Shown here piece by piece: positions 16,571 through 26,086 of a DNA stretch of 64,000 nucleotides (positions are counted from its first letter, which is position 1; every line of letters begins with the position of its first letter). The notes under the pieces were generated by a model, which saw only the letters and a list, made by a program, of their open reading frames with translations, was not told the origin of the DNA and did no database searches. The position numbers and the translations under genes are program-made. Origin of the DNA: Neptunitalea chrysea (GTDB lineage Bacteria; Bacteroidota; Bacteroidia; Flavobacteriales; Flavobacteriaceae); assembly GCF_027924145.1 (NCBI RefSeq), contig NZ_BRVP01000006.1, positions 62,001 to 126,000 on the forward strand, written 5' to 3'.

Positions 16571-17821
16571 ATGCTAACCTTTAGTAAAATAGGAAGAAAA
16601 GGGAATTTAGGAAACCAGCTATTTCAAATAGCTTCTACTATTGGTTTGGCATCAGACCTTGGGGTAGATTACGGTTTTAAAAAGTGGCAGTATCAGCAGT
16701 ATTTTAAAAATAGGTTACCAATTATAGATACAGATACTATAGATTTTCAGCATGAAGATGAAAAGTTATACGAACATCATAAATGGAATCTAAGTATTGA
16801 TACAGATTATGATTTAGAGGGGTGGTTACAAACAGAAAACTATTTTGATGTAGCTAAAACAAAACACTATTTTAAATTTAGTGATGAGGTAGTAGAAAAG
16901 GTAAAAAACAATTATAAAGAAGCGTTTACAAAGGAGACCATACTCCTCTCTATTAGAAGAGGTGATTTTGTAAATCATCCTGACTATTTCCAGACGCCTA
17001 TTCAGTTTTTTATAAATGCGCTTTGCTCTCATTTTCCCGATTGGCTTACTACTAAAAATTTGATTATCTGTAGTGATGATCTGAATTATAGTAAGTTTCA
17101 TTTTTCATTTTTAGAGAATGCTTTTTTTGGAGAAAATCTTTCAGCTGTAGAGCAATTATGTTTGGGCTCATTATGCGATCATTTTATTATTAGTAATTCT
17201 ACTTTTTCGTGGTGGTCTGCCTGGTTAGGAGAAAAGGAATGTTCGAAGATTATAAGACCCTTACAAAATTTTAGAGGAGCAAAAGCAAAAGAACTAAACG
17301 ATAAAGATTATTTTCCGAAGCGGTGGTTACCGTATGATTTTGAAAATAAACGTATCAAATTAAATAATTTAGTAGTAGAAAAGGCAGAAATAGATACTAG
17401 TTTGAAAGACTATCTAAATGCCTTTTTTGAGTTTAATTCGGTTGTAAATGAGACCAATAAAAAGCAACTTTTACAAGATAAACCTTATATAGCACCACCT
17501 TTATTATATTATTATACAGCGACTAAAAACGTGGAAAGTATACAGTTAAAACCTAATACTTCTGTTTTTAAAATAGCAAAGACATTTAATTATCAAGAGT
17601 TTATAGATAATAATTATGATTTCGGCTTTTTTTCTAGCATCTTTAAGTTTCAAAATACTCCTTTGATTAATAACCGAGCGAATAGAACAAATTCAGATTA
17701 TTTGAATGTTCCGGTAGGACTTTTTGTTATTTTTGGAGGATATAAATTTGGTTTAAAAAGATACAGAACAGAACAGGTGAAGGCTTTAAAAAGAACCATT
17801 AAACGTATTTTATTTAGATAA
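16571..17821 (+). CDS. Glycosyltransferase family 11 (alpha-1,2-fucosyltransferase-like) with C-terminal extension
   Basis: GNLGNQLFQ at 11-19, SIRRGDF at 127-133 and ISNSTFSWWSAWLG at about 206-219 are the three conserved motifs of GT11 (PF01531). Members transfer L-fucose, and in some cases other sugars, from the GDP-sugar in alpha-1,2 linkage. Family proteins usually end near residue 290; this one has 416, with about 130 extra residues that are rich in Asn, Lys and Tyr and match nothing I recognise. The usual His before x-R-R-x-D is Ser here. The gene is followed after 3 bp by a GT4 gene. Fucose transfer is the likely but unproven activity. Confidence 0.85.
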   Translation: MLTFSKIGRKGNLGNQLFQIASTIGLASDLGVDYGFKKWQYQQYFKNRLPIIDTDTIDFQHEDEKLYEHHKWNLSIDTDYDLEGWLQTENYFDVAKTKHYFKFSDEVVEKVKNNYKEAFTKETILLSIRRGDFVNHPDYFQTPIQFFINALCSHFPDWLTTKNLIICSDDLNYSKFHFSFLENAFFGENLSAVEQLCLGSLCDHFIISNSTFSWWSAWLGEKECSKIIRPLQNFRGAKAKELNDKDYFPKRWLPYDFENKRIKLNNLVVEKAEIDTSLKDYLNAFFEFNSVVNETNKKQLLQDKPYIAPPLLYYYTATKNVESIQLKPNTSVFKIAKTFNYQEFIDNNYDFGFFSSIFKFQNTPLINNRANRTNSDYLNVPVGLFVIFGGYKFGLKRYRTEQVKALKRTIKRILFR

Positions 17822-17824
17822 TAA

Positions 17825-18973
17825 ATGACAAAATTAACACATGTTGGCTATATAGTTTCTCATTATCCACACGAGGTTTTTGGACATGACGGCGGATTGG
17901 GAACAAGCGTATTTAATCTGGTAGAAATGCTGAGTCAAAAGATTAAAGTGTCTGTTTTCGTATATGGTCAAGAAAAAAATTTTGAAATTAAAGAAGGGAA
18001 TCATACTATTTATAGTATTAAAAATACGACTAAAAAGCCTGGCTTTTATTTTAATAGAAAACATATAGAATCTTTTATAAATAGAAAGATTAAGGAAGAA
18101 GCAATACAGCTTATAGAAGCACCGGATTGGACAGGAATTACGGCGTTTATGAAGTTTCCAATTCCTTTGGTAATTCGATTTCATGGGAGTGATACGTATT
18201 TTTGCCATATTGAAGGTAGGAAACAAAAATGGAAGAACAAGTTTTTTGAAAGAGTGGCAGTTAGCGGAGCTGATGCTTTTATAGCTCCTACTGCGTATGC
18301 AGGGAAAGTATCTAAGGAATTATTCAAAGTAACTAAACAAGTAGAGACAATTCATTATGGTTTGAAATTGGAAAATTTTGATAATGATGAACCTGAGAGT
18401 TTTACCGAAGGATTGATTTTTTACATCGGTACTTTAATTCGAAAAAAAGGAGTATTAGAACTTCCTCATATTTTTAAAAATGTATTGAATAGGTGTCCGA
18501 ATGCTCAATTAGTTTTAGCAGGTAGCGATGCACCTGATATTGAGACAGGAGCATCCTCTACATGGGAATTAATTCAAGATATGATGGATGAGTCCTTAAG
18601 TAAGCAAGTAACTTATATGGGTAAAATACCTTATAGTAAAGTTAGGGAAATGGTGCAAAAAGCACATGTATGTGTCTTTCCTACTTATGCAGAAACATTG
18701 GGGATGGTTACAATAGAATCTATGGCTATGCAAAAGCCAGTAGTAAATAGTAATATAGGATGGGCCCAAGAGTTAATGGAAGATGGGAAAAGTGGTTTTT
18801 TAGTACACCCCTCTAATCATGAATTCTATTCACAAAGAATTATAAGTCTTTTAAGTGATAAAGAATTGAGTCTTAATATAGGCAAGGAAGGAAGGGTTTA
18901 TGTAGAAGAGAAATTTGATATAAGAAAGCAGGCAGAAAAGAATATTGAATTTTATACACAACTACTATCATGA
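17825..18973 (+). CDS. Glycosyltransferase family 4
   Basis: This 382-residue GT-B protein starts with a glycine-rich acceptor-side loop (FGHDGGLGTSVFNLVEML at 19-36). It has PLVIRFHGSDTYF in the first domain and, in the second, IFYIGTLIRKKGV, LVLAGSD and FPTYAETLGMVTIESMAMQ with the E-x7-E pair, followed by NIGWAQELMEDGKSGFLV. These are the standard GT4 features. The stop overlaps the start of the following GT2 gene (ATGA). Donor unknown. Confidence 0.9.
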   Translation: MTKLTHVGYIVSHYPHEVFGHDGGLGTSVFNLVEMLSQKIKVSVFVYGQEKNFEIKEGNHTIYSIKNTTKKPGFYFNRKHIESFINRKIKEEAIQLIEAPDWTGITAFMKFPIPLVIRFHGSDTYFCHIEGRKQKWKNKFFERVAVSGADAFIAPTAYAGKVSKELFKVTKQVETIHYGLKLENFDNDEPESFTEGLIFYIGTLIRKKGVLELPHIFKNVLNRCPNAQLVLAGSDAPDIETGASSTWELIQDMMDESLSKQVTYMGKIPYSKVREMVQKAHVCVFPTYAETLGMVTIESMAMQKPVVNSNIGWAQELMEDGKSGFLVHPSNHEFYSQRIISLLSDKELSLNIGKEGRVYVEEKFDIRKQAEKNIEFYTQLLS

Positions 18974-20505
18974 TAGTTGTCTATCACAATTATAAAAGAG
19001 TTACTGAGATAACAGGAATAGAACTGAGGGATGATGTAACTACTTTTACATTACCTCAGGTATTAAAAAAAATAGCTACGGAGTACCGAAATGAAATAAT
19101 TGTTTGGTGCGCTGATGAGGTTAAGGAACTACTTAATCTATTAATTTTACCAGAAGTAATGCATCATCATAATTTATTGGTAAGTTATGCTTTTAATAAT
19201 TACATGGGAGAAGCTATTGGCTACGTGGATGCCTCTCTATATTGCAATGAAAATAAGGAATTCCCTTATGGAACTTGGCAAATGAGTGGAATGGTTGGGG
19301 TTACATCCTCAGAAGTTTTAAATAACATTACGGATGAATTTTACGAAATAACAAACTTTACTTATTTTTTAAATTCGGTAGCAAAGATATACATGCCTTT
19401 AGGGTTGTTATGTTATTCAGATCCACGTTTACTTATAAATAGAGAAAACGGAGTAGAAACACCTGTAGCTTCTGTTTCAGAATTGTTTCGGTTTGTAAAA
19501 GAGCATTATAAAACTACTTGGAGCTGGTTGTTACTTTTGAATTTTTTAATCTATGAAAAGAAATTATACGTAGGTTCTTTTCTTAAGACGTTCTTGTTCA
19601 AAAAAAGGGGACTTAAAGCTTCTTCAATGAACATAGAAGTAAGTTCAACAAAGAAAATTGATAGCGATTTCAGTATAGATGTAATTATACCTACCATTGG
19701 TAGAAAAGAGTATTTATATGATGTTTTAACCGATCTCAAAAACCAAATACATTTACCGGTTAAAGTAATTATTGTAGAACAAAATCCTGTACCGGAGAGT
19801 GTTTCTGAATTAGATTATATTACTAAAGAAGCATGGCCTTTTGAGATAGATCATACCTTTACGCATCAAACAGGTGCGTGTAATGCTCGTAATATTGCAT
19901 TAAGCAAGGTTACTTCAGATTGGGTCTTTTTGAATGATGATGATAATCGTTTTGATGGCAATTTAATCTCGGAAGTTTTTAAGAGAATCAAGAAATACGG
20001 AGTTCAGGTGGTAATGACTTCCTATTGTAAACCCTCTGAACAAAAAACGTATATCCATACATTTCAACCACCGTTTTTTGGAAGTGGAAATAGTTTTATG
20101 AAAAGTAGCTTACTCAAAAAGGTAAAGTTTAATATGGCCTTGGAGTTTGGGTATGGAGAAGATACAGAGTTTGGATTGCAATTAAGAAATCTTGGAGAAG
20201 ATGTTATTTATTTGGCAGATGTTGATATTACACATTTAAATGCTCCTAGAGGTGGTTTTAGAACAAAATTTGTTCAGGCTTGGGATAATGATGCTTTACA
20301 GCCAAAACCATCGCCTACTATTATGTATGTAATGCAAAAGTATAGTACGCTAAAGCAGTTATATGGGTATAAAACAACTTTAATGTTGAAGTTTTATAGA
20401 TCTCAATCTATAAAAAACCCGTTTAAGTATATGAAGGTATTTAAACAAAGATGGGAAAGAAGTATTATTTGGGCTAACAAGTTAAAGGAAAAACATGAAG
20501 TTTAG
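18970..20505 (+). CDS. Glycosyltransferase family 2 with an extra N-terminal domain
   Basis: In this 511-residue protein the GT2 domain begins only at about residue 235 (IDVIIPTIGRKEYL). It contains VIIVEQNP, TGACNARNIAL and FLNDDDNRFDG with the metal-binding DDD at 323-325, then GYGEDTEFGLQLRN with the catalytic ED pair. The first 220 residues form a separate region that I do not recognise: it starts MIVVYHNYKRVTEI, has an EIIVWCADE stretch, and no membrane anchor. It may be an acceptor-binding or partner-binding module. The gene overlaps both neighbours (4 bp and 11 bp). Confidence 0.85.
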   Translation: MIVVYHNYKRVTEITGIELRDDVTTFTLPQVLKKIATEYRNEIIVWCADEVKELLNLLILPEVMHHHNLLVSYAFNNYMGEAIGYVDASLYCNENKEFPYGTWQMSGMVGVTSSEVLNNITDEFYEITNFTYFLNSVAKIYMPLGLLCYSDPRLLINRENGVETPVASVSELFRFVKEHYKTTWSWLLLLNFLIYEKKLYVGSFLKTFLFKKRGLKASSMNIEVSSTKKIDSDFSIDVIIPTIGRKEYLYDVLTDLKNQIHLPVKVIIVEQNPVPESVSELDYITKEAWPFEIDHTFTHQTGACNARNIALSKVTSDWVFLNDDDNRFDGNLISEVFKRIKKYGVQVVMTSYCKPSEQKTYIHTFQPPFFGSGNSFMKSSLLKKVKFNMALEFGYGEDTEFGLQLRNLGEDVIYLADVDITHLNAPRGGFRTKFVQAWDNDALQPKPSPTIMYVMQKYSTLKQLYGYKTTLMLKFYRSQSIKNPFKYMKVFKQRWERSIIWANKLKEKHEV

Positions 20506-21499
20506 TTTAATAATTTGCACATACAAACGTCTTGATGCTATCAAAAGGTTAATGAATTCGGTTTTAGAGCAGGCATTATATCCAAATGAGATATTAATTG
20601 TTGATGGTTCTGCAGACGATGATACAAAAAATTATCTTGAAAGCGATTGTGATTTTCTGAATCTGGTTTATTATAAAGCACCTGAAGAGCATAGAGGATT
20701 AACTAAGCAGCGTAATTATGGAATTTCTAAATTGGGAAGTGACATGGATGTGGTGTGTTTTTTAGATGATGATACTGTTTTAGAAAAAGAGTATTTTTAT
20801 GAAACTATAAAGGTTTTTAAAACCGATATGGAAATAACAGGTGTTGGAGGTGTTGCTGTTAATGAAAATAGATGGGAACCTAAACAGTCTGATGTGTTAT
20901 ACAATCCTAAAAAGTATTATGAGTTTGAAGGGTATGTATGTAAAGAAGGTTTAAGAAATGTAATTAGAAATTACTTAGGATTATCTTCTACATTGGCTCC
21001 GGGGAAATTACCAGCATATTCTCATGGTCGTACTATGGGTTATCCGCTTACTGGAAAATATTATGAGGTAGATTTATTGGTTGGAATGTCTATGGCGTTT
21101 AGAAAAGAAGTTCTGGATGGTATTGAATTTTCATCATATTTTGAAGGATACGGACTCTATGAAGATGCTGATTTTAGTCTTAGAGCTTTAAAATTTGGTA
21201 AAAATGTGATAGCCACCTCAGCAAGATTAGCACATTATCATGATGCTTCGGGAAGACCTAATAAGTATAAGTATGGTAAAATGGTTATCTTAAACGGTTG
21301 GTACATTTGGCGTGTAAAGAATCCGTCTCCTAGCTTAAAAGCTATTTTTAAGTGGTATAGCATAACATGGCTGTTAATAGCCATTAGGGTCACTAACATT
21401 GCAGGATCTAAAAGTAAAGAAGCCTTTACTGAGGTTTTGGGAAGAATAGTTGGATGTCTTTTATTGATTTTTAAAAAGCCTACGGTAGATTCAGAATGA
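20495..21499 (+). CDS. Glycosyltransferase family 2
   Basis: A 334-residue GT2 with the complete GT-A pattern: FSLIICTYKRLD at the N-terminus, ILIVDGSADDDT, LTKQRNYGI, FLDDDTVLEKEY with DDD at 91-93, and GLYEDADFSLRA as the catalytic acid region. A hydrophobic stretch close to the C-terminus (WLLIAIRVTNIAG and ILGRIVGCLLLIF-like sequence) suggests membrane association. It resembles rhamnosyl- and N-acetylhexosaminyl-transferases in general form, but the donor cannot be fixed. It overlaps the genes on both sides by a few bases. Confidence 0.9.
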   Translation: MKFSLIICTYKRLDAIKRLMNSVLEQALYPNEILIVDGSADDDTKNYLESDCDFLNLVYYKAPEEHRGLTKQRNYGISKLGSDMDVVCFLDDDTVLEKEYFYETIKVFKTDMEITGVGGVAVNENRWEPKQSDVLYNPKKYYEFEGYVCKEGLRNVIRNYLGLSSTLAPGKLPAYSHGRTMGYPLTGKYYEVDLLVGMSMAFRKEVLDGIEFSSYFEGYGLYEDADFSLRALKFGKNVIATSARLAHYHDASGRPNKYKYGKMVILNGWYIWRVKNPSPSLKAIFKWYSITWLLIAIRVTNIAGSKSKEAFTEVLGRIVGCLLLIFKKPTVDSE

Positions 21500-22509
21500 A
21501 TGTAATAAAAAAGAAAATACAAAAGAAGTTATCTGAAGTTAAGAAGTACCATAGTTATTTTCGTTGGTTTTCTTCTGAAAAGGAGGTTGTTTTACTCGAT
21601 TTACCTAATAAAACAAAGGTACGAACGTATTTAAATCTTATTATTAGACTTAATGCGTATTATAATCTTCCGGTGGTCATAAAGTTTTCTCCGTTTAGGT
21701 ATTTCATTTTAATAAGGTGGTTTAAAGACTTTGATAATCTGTATTTTAAAAAGCCTTTTTCAAAAATTCGAGTTCATAAAGAGTTTTCGTTTCGAGGAAA
21801 GGCCGATTTTAAAGTAAATTACAAGTATAAGAAGGTATATAATCAGCAGGAGTATATTCCAAATGCATTACCGTATATAATGCATCCAGCGAATTATTTA
21901 ATGGAACAACCTGAGGTACTACCAAAATCGGTGGGTATTGTAATGAGTGGGAATATGGATAAGCATATTTATGATACCAATCATATGAAAAATCATTTTA
22001 ATATTTTAAATAGATGGAAGATATATGCTGAACTCATAAAACTAGAAGGAGTTGTTGAGGTAGAAGGAGGTGCCTATGTTAGAGCACTAAAGACCGGAGA
22101 CTATTTACGGAATATGGTAATTATGAAATGGCAATCGGGAGCTTTACCAATAGAGAAATGGAGATATTATTTGTCTACTGCGAAGTTTATTTGGTGTGCT
22201 CCGGGAATGACAATGCCTTTATGTCATAATATTTTAGAAGCTATGTCTGTTGGGGTAGTTCCTATATTAAATTATGAAGACTGGTTGAACCCATCATTGA
22301 AAGATGGTGAAAACTGCTTGGTGTATAAAAAGGAGGAGGATATGGAAAAAGTACTTAATAAGGCATTACAAATGAGCGCAGAGAATTATCAAAATATACA
22401 AACCAATGTAGTAAATTATTATAATGAATATTATAGTGTGTACGATTTTGATGCTGCACAGGGGCAAGATTTTATTATGCTTAATGAAACCATTGAAGAT
22501 ATTATTTAA
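21496..22509 (+). CDS. Putative GT-B glycosyltransferase, unassigned family
   Basis: I cannot name a family for this 337-residue protein. The C-terminal part looks like a sugar-nucleotide-binding GT-B half: STAKFIWCAPGMTMPLCHN, then ILEAMSVGVVPILNYEDW, which contains an E-x-M-x2-G-x2-P element, and LKDGENCLVYKKEED. The N-terminal half is basic and contains VVLLDLPNKTKVR and VGIVMSGNMDKHIYD. There is no signal peptide or membrane helix. It is coupled to the preceding GT2 gene by a 4-bp overlap and followed after 16 bp by a GT4 gene, so a glycan assembly role is likely. Confidence 0.6.
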   Translation: MNVIKKKIQKKLSEVKKYHSYFRWFSSEKEVVLLDLPNKTKVRTYLNLIIRLNAYYNLPVVIKFSPFRYFILIRWFKDFDNLYFKKPFSKIRVHKEFSFRGKADFKVNYKYKKVYNQQEYIPNALPYIMHPANYLMEQPEVLPKSVGIVMSGNMDKHIYDTNHMKNHFNILNRWKIYAELIKLEGVVEVEGGAYVRALKTGDYLRNMVIMKWQSGALPIEKWRYYLSTAKFIWCAPGMTMPLCHNILEAMSVGVVPILNYEDWLNPSLKDGENCLVYKKEEDMEKVLNKALQMSAENYQNIQTNVVNYYNEYYSVYDFDAAQGQDFIMLNETIEDII

Positions 22510-22525
22510 AACAAAGCAATGACAC

Positions 22526-23641
22526 ATGAAATTTCTCATTATTACACATGTAGAGCACTCTAAGCATAGTGAACGATATTACGGTTATGCACCGTATATA
22601 CGCGAAATGAATTTGTGGCTACAATATTGCGATGAGGTAGAAGTAATAGCTCCTTTGGAACAAAAAGAAGTTTCACCTATTGATATTCCTTATCAACATA
22701 ATAAGATAACCTTTACAGAGGTTCCACTGTTTAATTTACTATCAATTAAAGAGTTGTTTTCTACCATTATAAAGGCACCCGGTATTTGTAGAGCTTTGTA
22801 TAAAGGCATGAAACAAGCAGATCATATACATGTTAGGTGTCCGGGTAATATGGGGCTTTTAGGATGCATTATACAAATAGCATTTCCTAAAAAAAAGAAA
22901 ACGGCTAAATATGCAGGTAATTGGGATTTACAAAGCAAGCAACCTTTTACCTATAAGCTACAACGAAAAATATTAAGAAATACGTTTTTAACTCGAAATA
23001 TGCAGGTGTTGGTCTATGGAGATTGGAATGATAACACTAAAAATATCAAACCTTTTTTTACGGCTACTTACCATGAAAAGGATAAAAAAGAGATAGCAGA
23101 TAAATCGTATTCTGGAAAATTGAACCTTATGTTTGTAGGGGCTTTAAGTGCAGGGAAACAACCTTTATATGTAATTGAACTAGCACAAAACTTACTAAAA
23201 AATGGTATTGATGTAAAGTTGGATGTTTACGGAGATGGTACACTAAGACCCGAATTAGAAAATTACATAGCAAATAATAACCTTTCAGAAGTAGTTACCC
23301 TAATGGGAAATAGAACCAAACAGGAAGTAGAGAGTTCATATCGTAACAATCATTTTATGATTTTGCCTTCAAAGAGTGAAGGGTGGCCAAAAGTAGTAGC
23401 AGAAGCGATGTTTTGGGGATGTATTCCGATAGCTACCAAAGTTTCTTGTGTACCTTATATGTTAAATGAAGGAAGACGAGGTATATTGTTAAACATGAAC
23501 CTGAAAACAGATACCGAAAGTTTAGCCAAATTGATTGGTGATAAAGAAAAGTGTACTATCATGAGAAGTGAAGGGGCAAAATGGTCTAGAAACTATACCT
23601 TAGATTATTTTGATGAGGAGATTAAAAAACTTATGATGTAA
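22526..23641 (+). CDS. Glycosyltransferase family 4
   Basis: A 371-residue GT-B enzyme. The first domain begins KFLIITHVEHSKHSERYYG and contains ADHIHVRCPGNMGLLG. The second has LMFVGALSAGKQP, LDVYGDGTLRPELE, VVTLMGNRTKQEVE and ILPSKSEGWPKVVAEAMFWG, with the E-x7-E pair, then GRRGILL. All are typical of GT4. It lies 5 bp before the next GT4 gene. Donor and linkage unknown. Confidence 0.9.
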   Translation: MKFLIITHVEHSKHSERYYGYAPYIREMNLWLQYCDEVEVIAPLEQKEVSPIDIPYQHNKITFTEVPLFNLLSIKELFSTIIKAPGICRALYKGMKQADHIHVRCPGNMGLLGCIIQIAFPKKKKTAKYAGNWDLQSKQPFTYKLQRKILRNTFLTRNMQVLVYGDWNDNTKNIKPFFTATYHEKDKKEIADKSYSGKLNLMFVGALSAGKQPLYVIELAQNLLKNGIDVKLDVYGDGTLRPELENYIANNNLSEVVTLMGNRTKQEVESSYRNNHFMILPSKSEGWPKVVAEAMFWGCIPIATKVSCVPYMLNEGRRGILLNMNLKTDTESLAKLIGDKEKCTIMRSEGAKWSRNYTLDYFDEEIKKLMM

Positions 23642-23646
23642 GACTT

Positions 23647-24717
23647 ATGCGAAGTGTACAACTGATAGATTCATTAGAACCGGGAGGTGCAGAACGTATG
23701 GCTGTAAACATAGCCAATGGATTTGCCAATAAAGGGGCGTTTTCTGGCTTGGTTACAACCAGAAAAGAAGGAGCCTTGCTAGATACGGTTTCTAATACAG
23801 TAGATTATCTGTTTTTAGAACGGGTCAAGGTATTGGATTTAAAAAGTATTCTTCTATTTAGGACTTATATTAAGCGGAACAAGGTTGAGGTTGTACACGC
23901 ACACAGTAGCTCTTTCTTTATAGCTGTATTAACTAAACTTACGTTTTGTAGGTTTAAAATAGTTTGGCATGATCATTATGGTAAAAGTGATTTTTTAAGT
24001 GAACGCTCTTCTCGTGTTTTTACGTTGTGCAAATCCTTAATCAATAGTGTAGTTGTTGTAAATAAGAAGTTAGCGGATTGGAATAGAGATGTTGTTGGTT
24101 TTAAAAAGATAGAGATGATACCTAATTTTGTTACAGCAGTAGATACAGATGCAGTTACTAGATTAAAGGGAACTGTGTCTAAAAGAATTATTTGCTTAGC
24201 AAATTACCGTCCTCAAAAGGATCATTTAAATTTAATTAAAGCTTTTTCTTTAGTGCTAAAACAGTATACTGATTGGACGTTACACTTAGTAGGGAAAGAT
24301 TTTAATGATGCATATTCTTTGCAGATAAATGCATTAATTGAAGAACTAAATTTAAGAAAATCAATTTTCTTATATGGTAGTGTACAAGATACGGGGCATG
24401 TTTTATCGCAAGCTACTATTGGGGTTTTAGCGTCTGAATCGGAAGGGTTACCTTTGGCGTTATTAGAATACGGATTAATGAGTTTACCTGTTGTTGTAAC
24501 TAATGTTGGTGAATGTGGTAATGTGATTACGCATGAAAAGAATGGGTTGTTAGTTCCTTCGGGTAATGCAGATGCATTAGCAAAAGCATTAAGTTTTTTA
24601 ATACAAAATGAAGATGTTCGGTTGCAATATGGGACAGTTTTTTCGCAACATGTAATGAAAAACCATGGTATTGTTGGTTATTTAGAAAGATTAGAAAAGG
24701 TATATGAACAAGCTTAG
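23647..24717 (+). CDS. Glycosyltransferase family 4
   Basis: The 356-residue protein starts RSVQLIDSLEPGGAERMAV, the N-terminal loop with the GGAE signature common to many GT4 enzymes. It continues with VVHAHSSSFF, IVWHDHYGKSD, IPNFV, ICLANYRPQKDH, LVGKDFND and VLASESEGLPLALLEYG with the E-x7-E pair. It closely follows the standard architecture at about standard length. The stop codon lies inside the start of the following membrane protein gene (14-bp overlap). Confidence 0.92.
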   Translation: MRSVQLIDSLEPGGAERMAVNIANGFANKGAFSGLVTTRKEGALLDTVSNTVDYLFLERVKVLDLKSILLFRTYIKRNKVEVVHAHSSSFFIAVLTKLTFCRFKIVWHDHYGKSDFLSERSSRVFTLCKSLINSVVVVNKKLADWNRDVVGFKKIEMIPNFVTAVDTDAVTRLKGTVSKRIICLANYRPQKDHLNLIKAFSLVLKQYTDWTLHLVGKDFNDAYSLQINALIEELNLRKSIFLYGSVQDTGHVLSQATIGVLASESEGLPLALLEYGLMSLPVVVTNVGECGNVITHEKNGLLVPSGNADALAKALSFLIQNEDVRLQYGTVFSQHVMKNHGIVGYLERLEKVYEQA

Positions 24718-26086
24718 AGAACGTACAGGGAAATATTATACCGAAGTATTTTGGCTTCTGGTTCATATAGGCTTGGGTGTATTATTCTCTTATGCAAGAC
24801 CGCTTGCAAAGCTGTTTGTTCCTATTCTTATCATTCAGGCTTTTGTTTATATTTTCCGAACTAAAAATAAAAACAATGAAGTACTGCTAATATGTTCATA
24901 TCTGGCAGGAGCAGATGTTTTTATGAAAATGACTGGTGGACTGTTTTTTTCAGAATTGATGAAATACATGATTATTATTTTGATGATAATTGGAATGTTT
25001 TATCAAGGGATTAGCAAAAAAAGTTTCTGGTATATTTTATATGTAGTTTTGTTGTTTCCTGGTGTTTTCGTTTCGGGGATACATCCATTAAGTTTTGAAG
25101 CGGAGTTTAGAAAAGTGATTGCTTTTAATTTAAGTGGTCCTGTTTGTGCTGGTGTTTGTGCTATTTACTGTATGGATAAGGAAATTAGCTATAAGGAGAT
25201 AAGTAAGATTTTGTACTGGTTTTTACTTCCAGTAATAGGTATGACAACCTATATGGCATTGTACAGATCTAATTTAACTACTGTGTTTTTAAATACAACC
25301 TCCAATTTTGAGGCATCAGGAGGGTATGGACCTAATCAGGTAAGTGTAATTTTAGGAGTGGGAGTTTTTATTTTACTTTTTCGGTATCTGCTTTGTTCGG
25401 AGTTTCTTTGGCTTAAAGTTTTGAATGCATGTTTACTGGGGTATTTAACCTACAGAGGTCTATTAACTTTCTCTAGAGGAGGAATGCTTACAGCACTTGC
25501 AGCAATAGTGCCTTTTGTTTTTTTTATTGTTAATTATGGAGGTGTAAAGATGAAGTCTAATGCAATAAAAACATTGGGAGGACTGAGTGTATTGTTGTTT
25601 CTTATATGGGGGTATTCTAATATTATTTCTAACGGATTATTAGAAAAACGATATAATAATGAGGATGCGTTGGGGCGAGAAAAAGAGGATGCTTTAGGAG
25701 GAAGAGAAGAGCTTATTTCATATGAGTTAGAAGCGTTTAATGAGAATCCGTTTTTAGGGATAGGAGTGGGAAATAATAAGTACTATAGAGAAGATGAGTC
25801 GGGTATAGAAGCAGCTTCGCATAATGAGATAACTCGAATAGTTGCAGAACATGGATTATTTGGTCTTTTCGCATTTTTCATACTATTTTTGACTCCTCTT
25901 GTTAGGTTTTGGGTAGTTCATAGGAATATTTTAGCAATGTCGTTTTTTATATTTTGGTTTTTAACTATAAATCATAATGCAACCAGAATATCAGCGCCTT
26001 TATTTTTATACGGATTATCTGTCATAACGCTATATCAGAAAAAGGATGAAGAACGTGAAAAAGAACGTACTGTACATAGGCAATAA
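24704..26086 (+). CDS. O-antigen ligase/polymerase-like membrane protein (Wzy/WaaL superfamily)
   Basis: A 460-residue protein with about ten hydrophobic segments, starting after a short basic N-terminus. A large polar loop lies between residues of about 310 and 390 (IISNGLLEKRYNNEDALG, then NENPFLGIGVGNN). HNEITRIVAEHGLFGLFAF is the signature of the O-antigen ligase domain (PF04932): conserved His in the periplasmic loop and the G-L-x-G-L-x-x-F segment. Wzy polymerases and WaaL ligases share this fold, and sequence reading cannot tell them apart. Because an ABC-type exporter ATPase is part of the same cluster, a ligase role is somewhat more plausible. A Wzx flippase is not seen in this window. 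Confidence 0.8.
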   Translation: MNKLRERTGKYYTEVFWLLVHIGLGVLFSYARPLAKLFVPILIIQAFVYIFRTKNKNNEVLLICSYLAGADVFMKMTGGLFFSELMKYMIIILMIIGMFYQGISKKSFWYILYVVLLFPGVFVSGIHPLSFEAEFRKVIAFNLSGPVCAGVCAIYCMDKEISYKEISKILYWFLLPVIGMTTYMALYRSNLTTVFLNTTSNFEASGGYGPNQVSVILGVGVFILLFRYLLCSEFLWLKVLNACLLGYLTYRGLLTFSRGGMLTALAAIVPFVFFIVNYGGVKMKSNAIKTLGGLSVLLFLIWGYSNIISNGLLEKRYNNEDALGREKEDALGGREELISYELEAFNENPFLGIGVGNNKYYREDESGIEAASHNEITRIVAEHGLFGLFAFFILFLTPLVRFWVVHRNILAMSFFIFWFLTINHNATRISAPLFLYGLSVITLYQKKDEEREKERTVHRQ

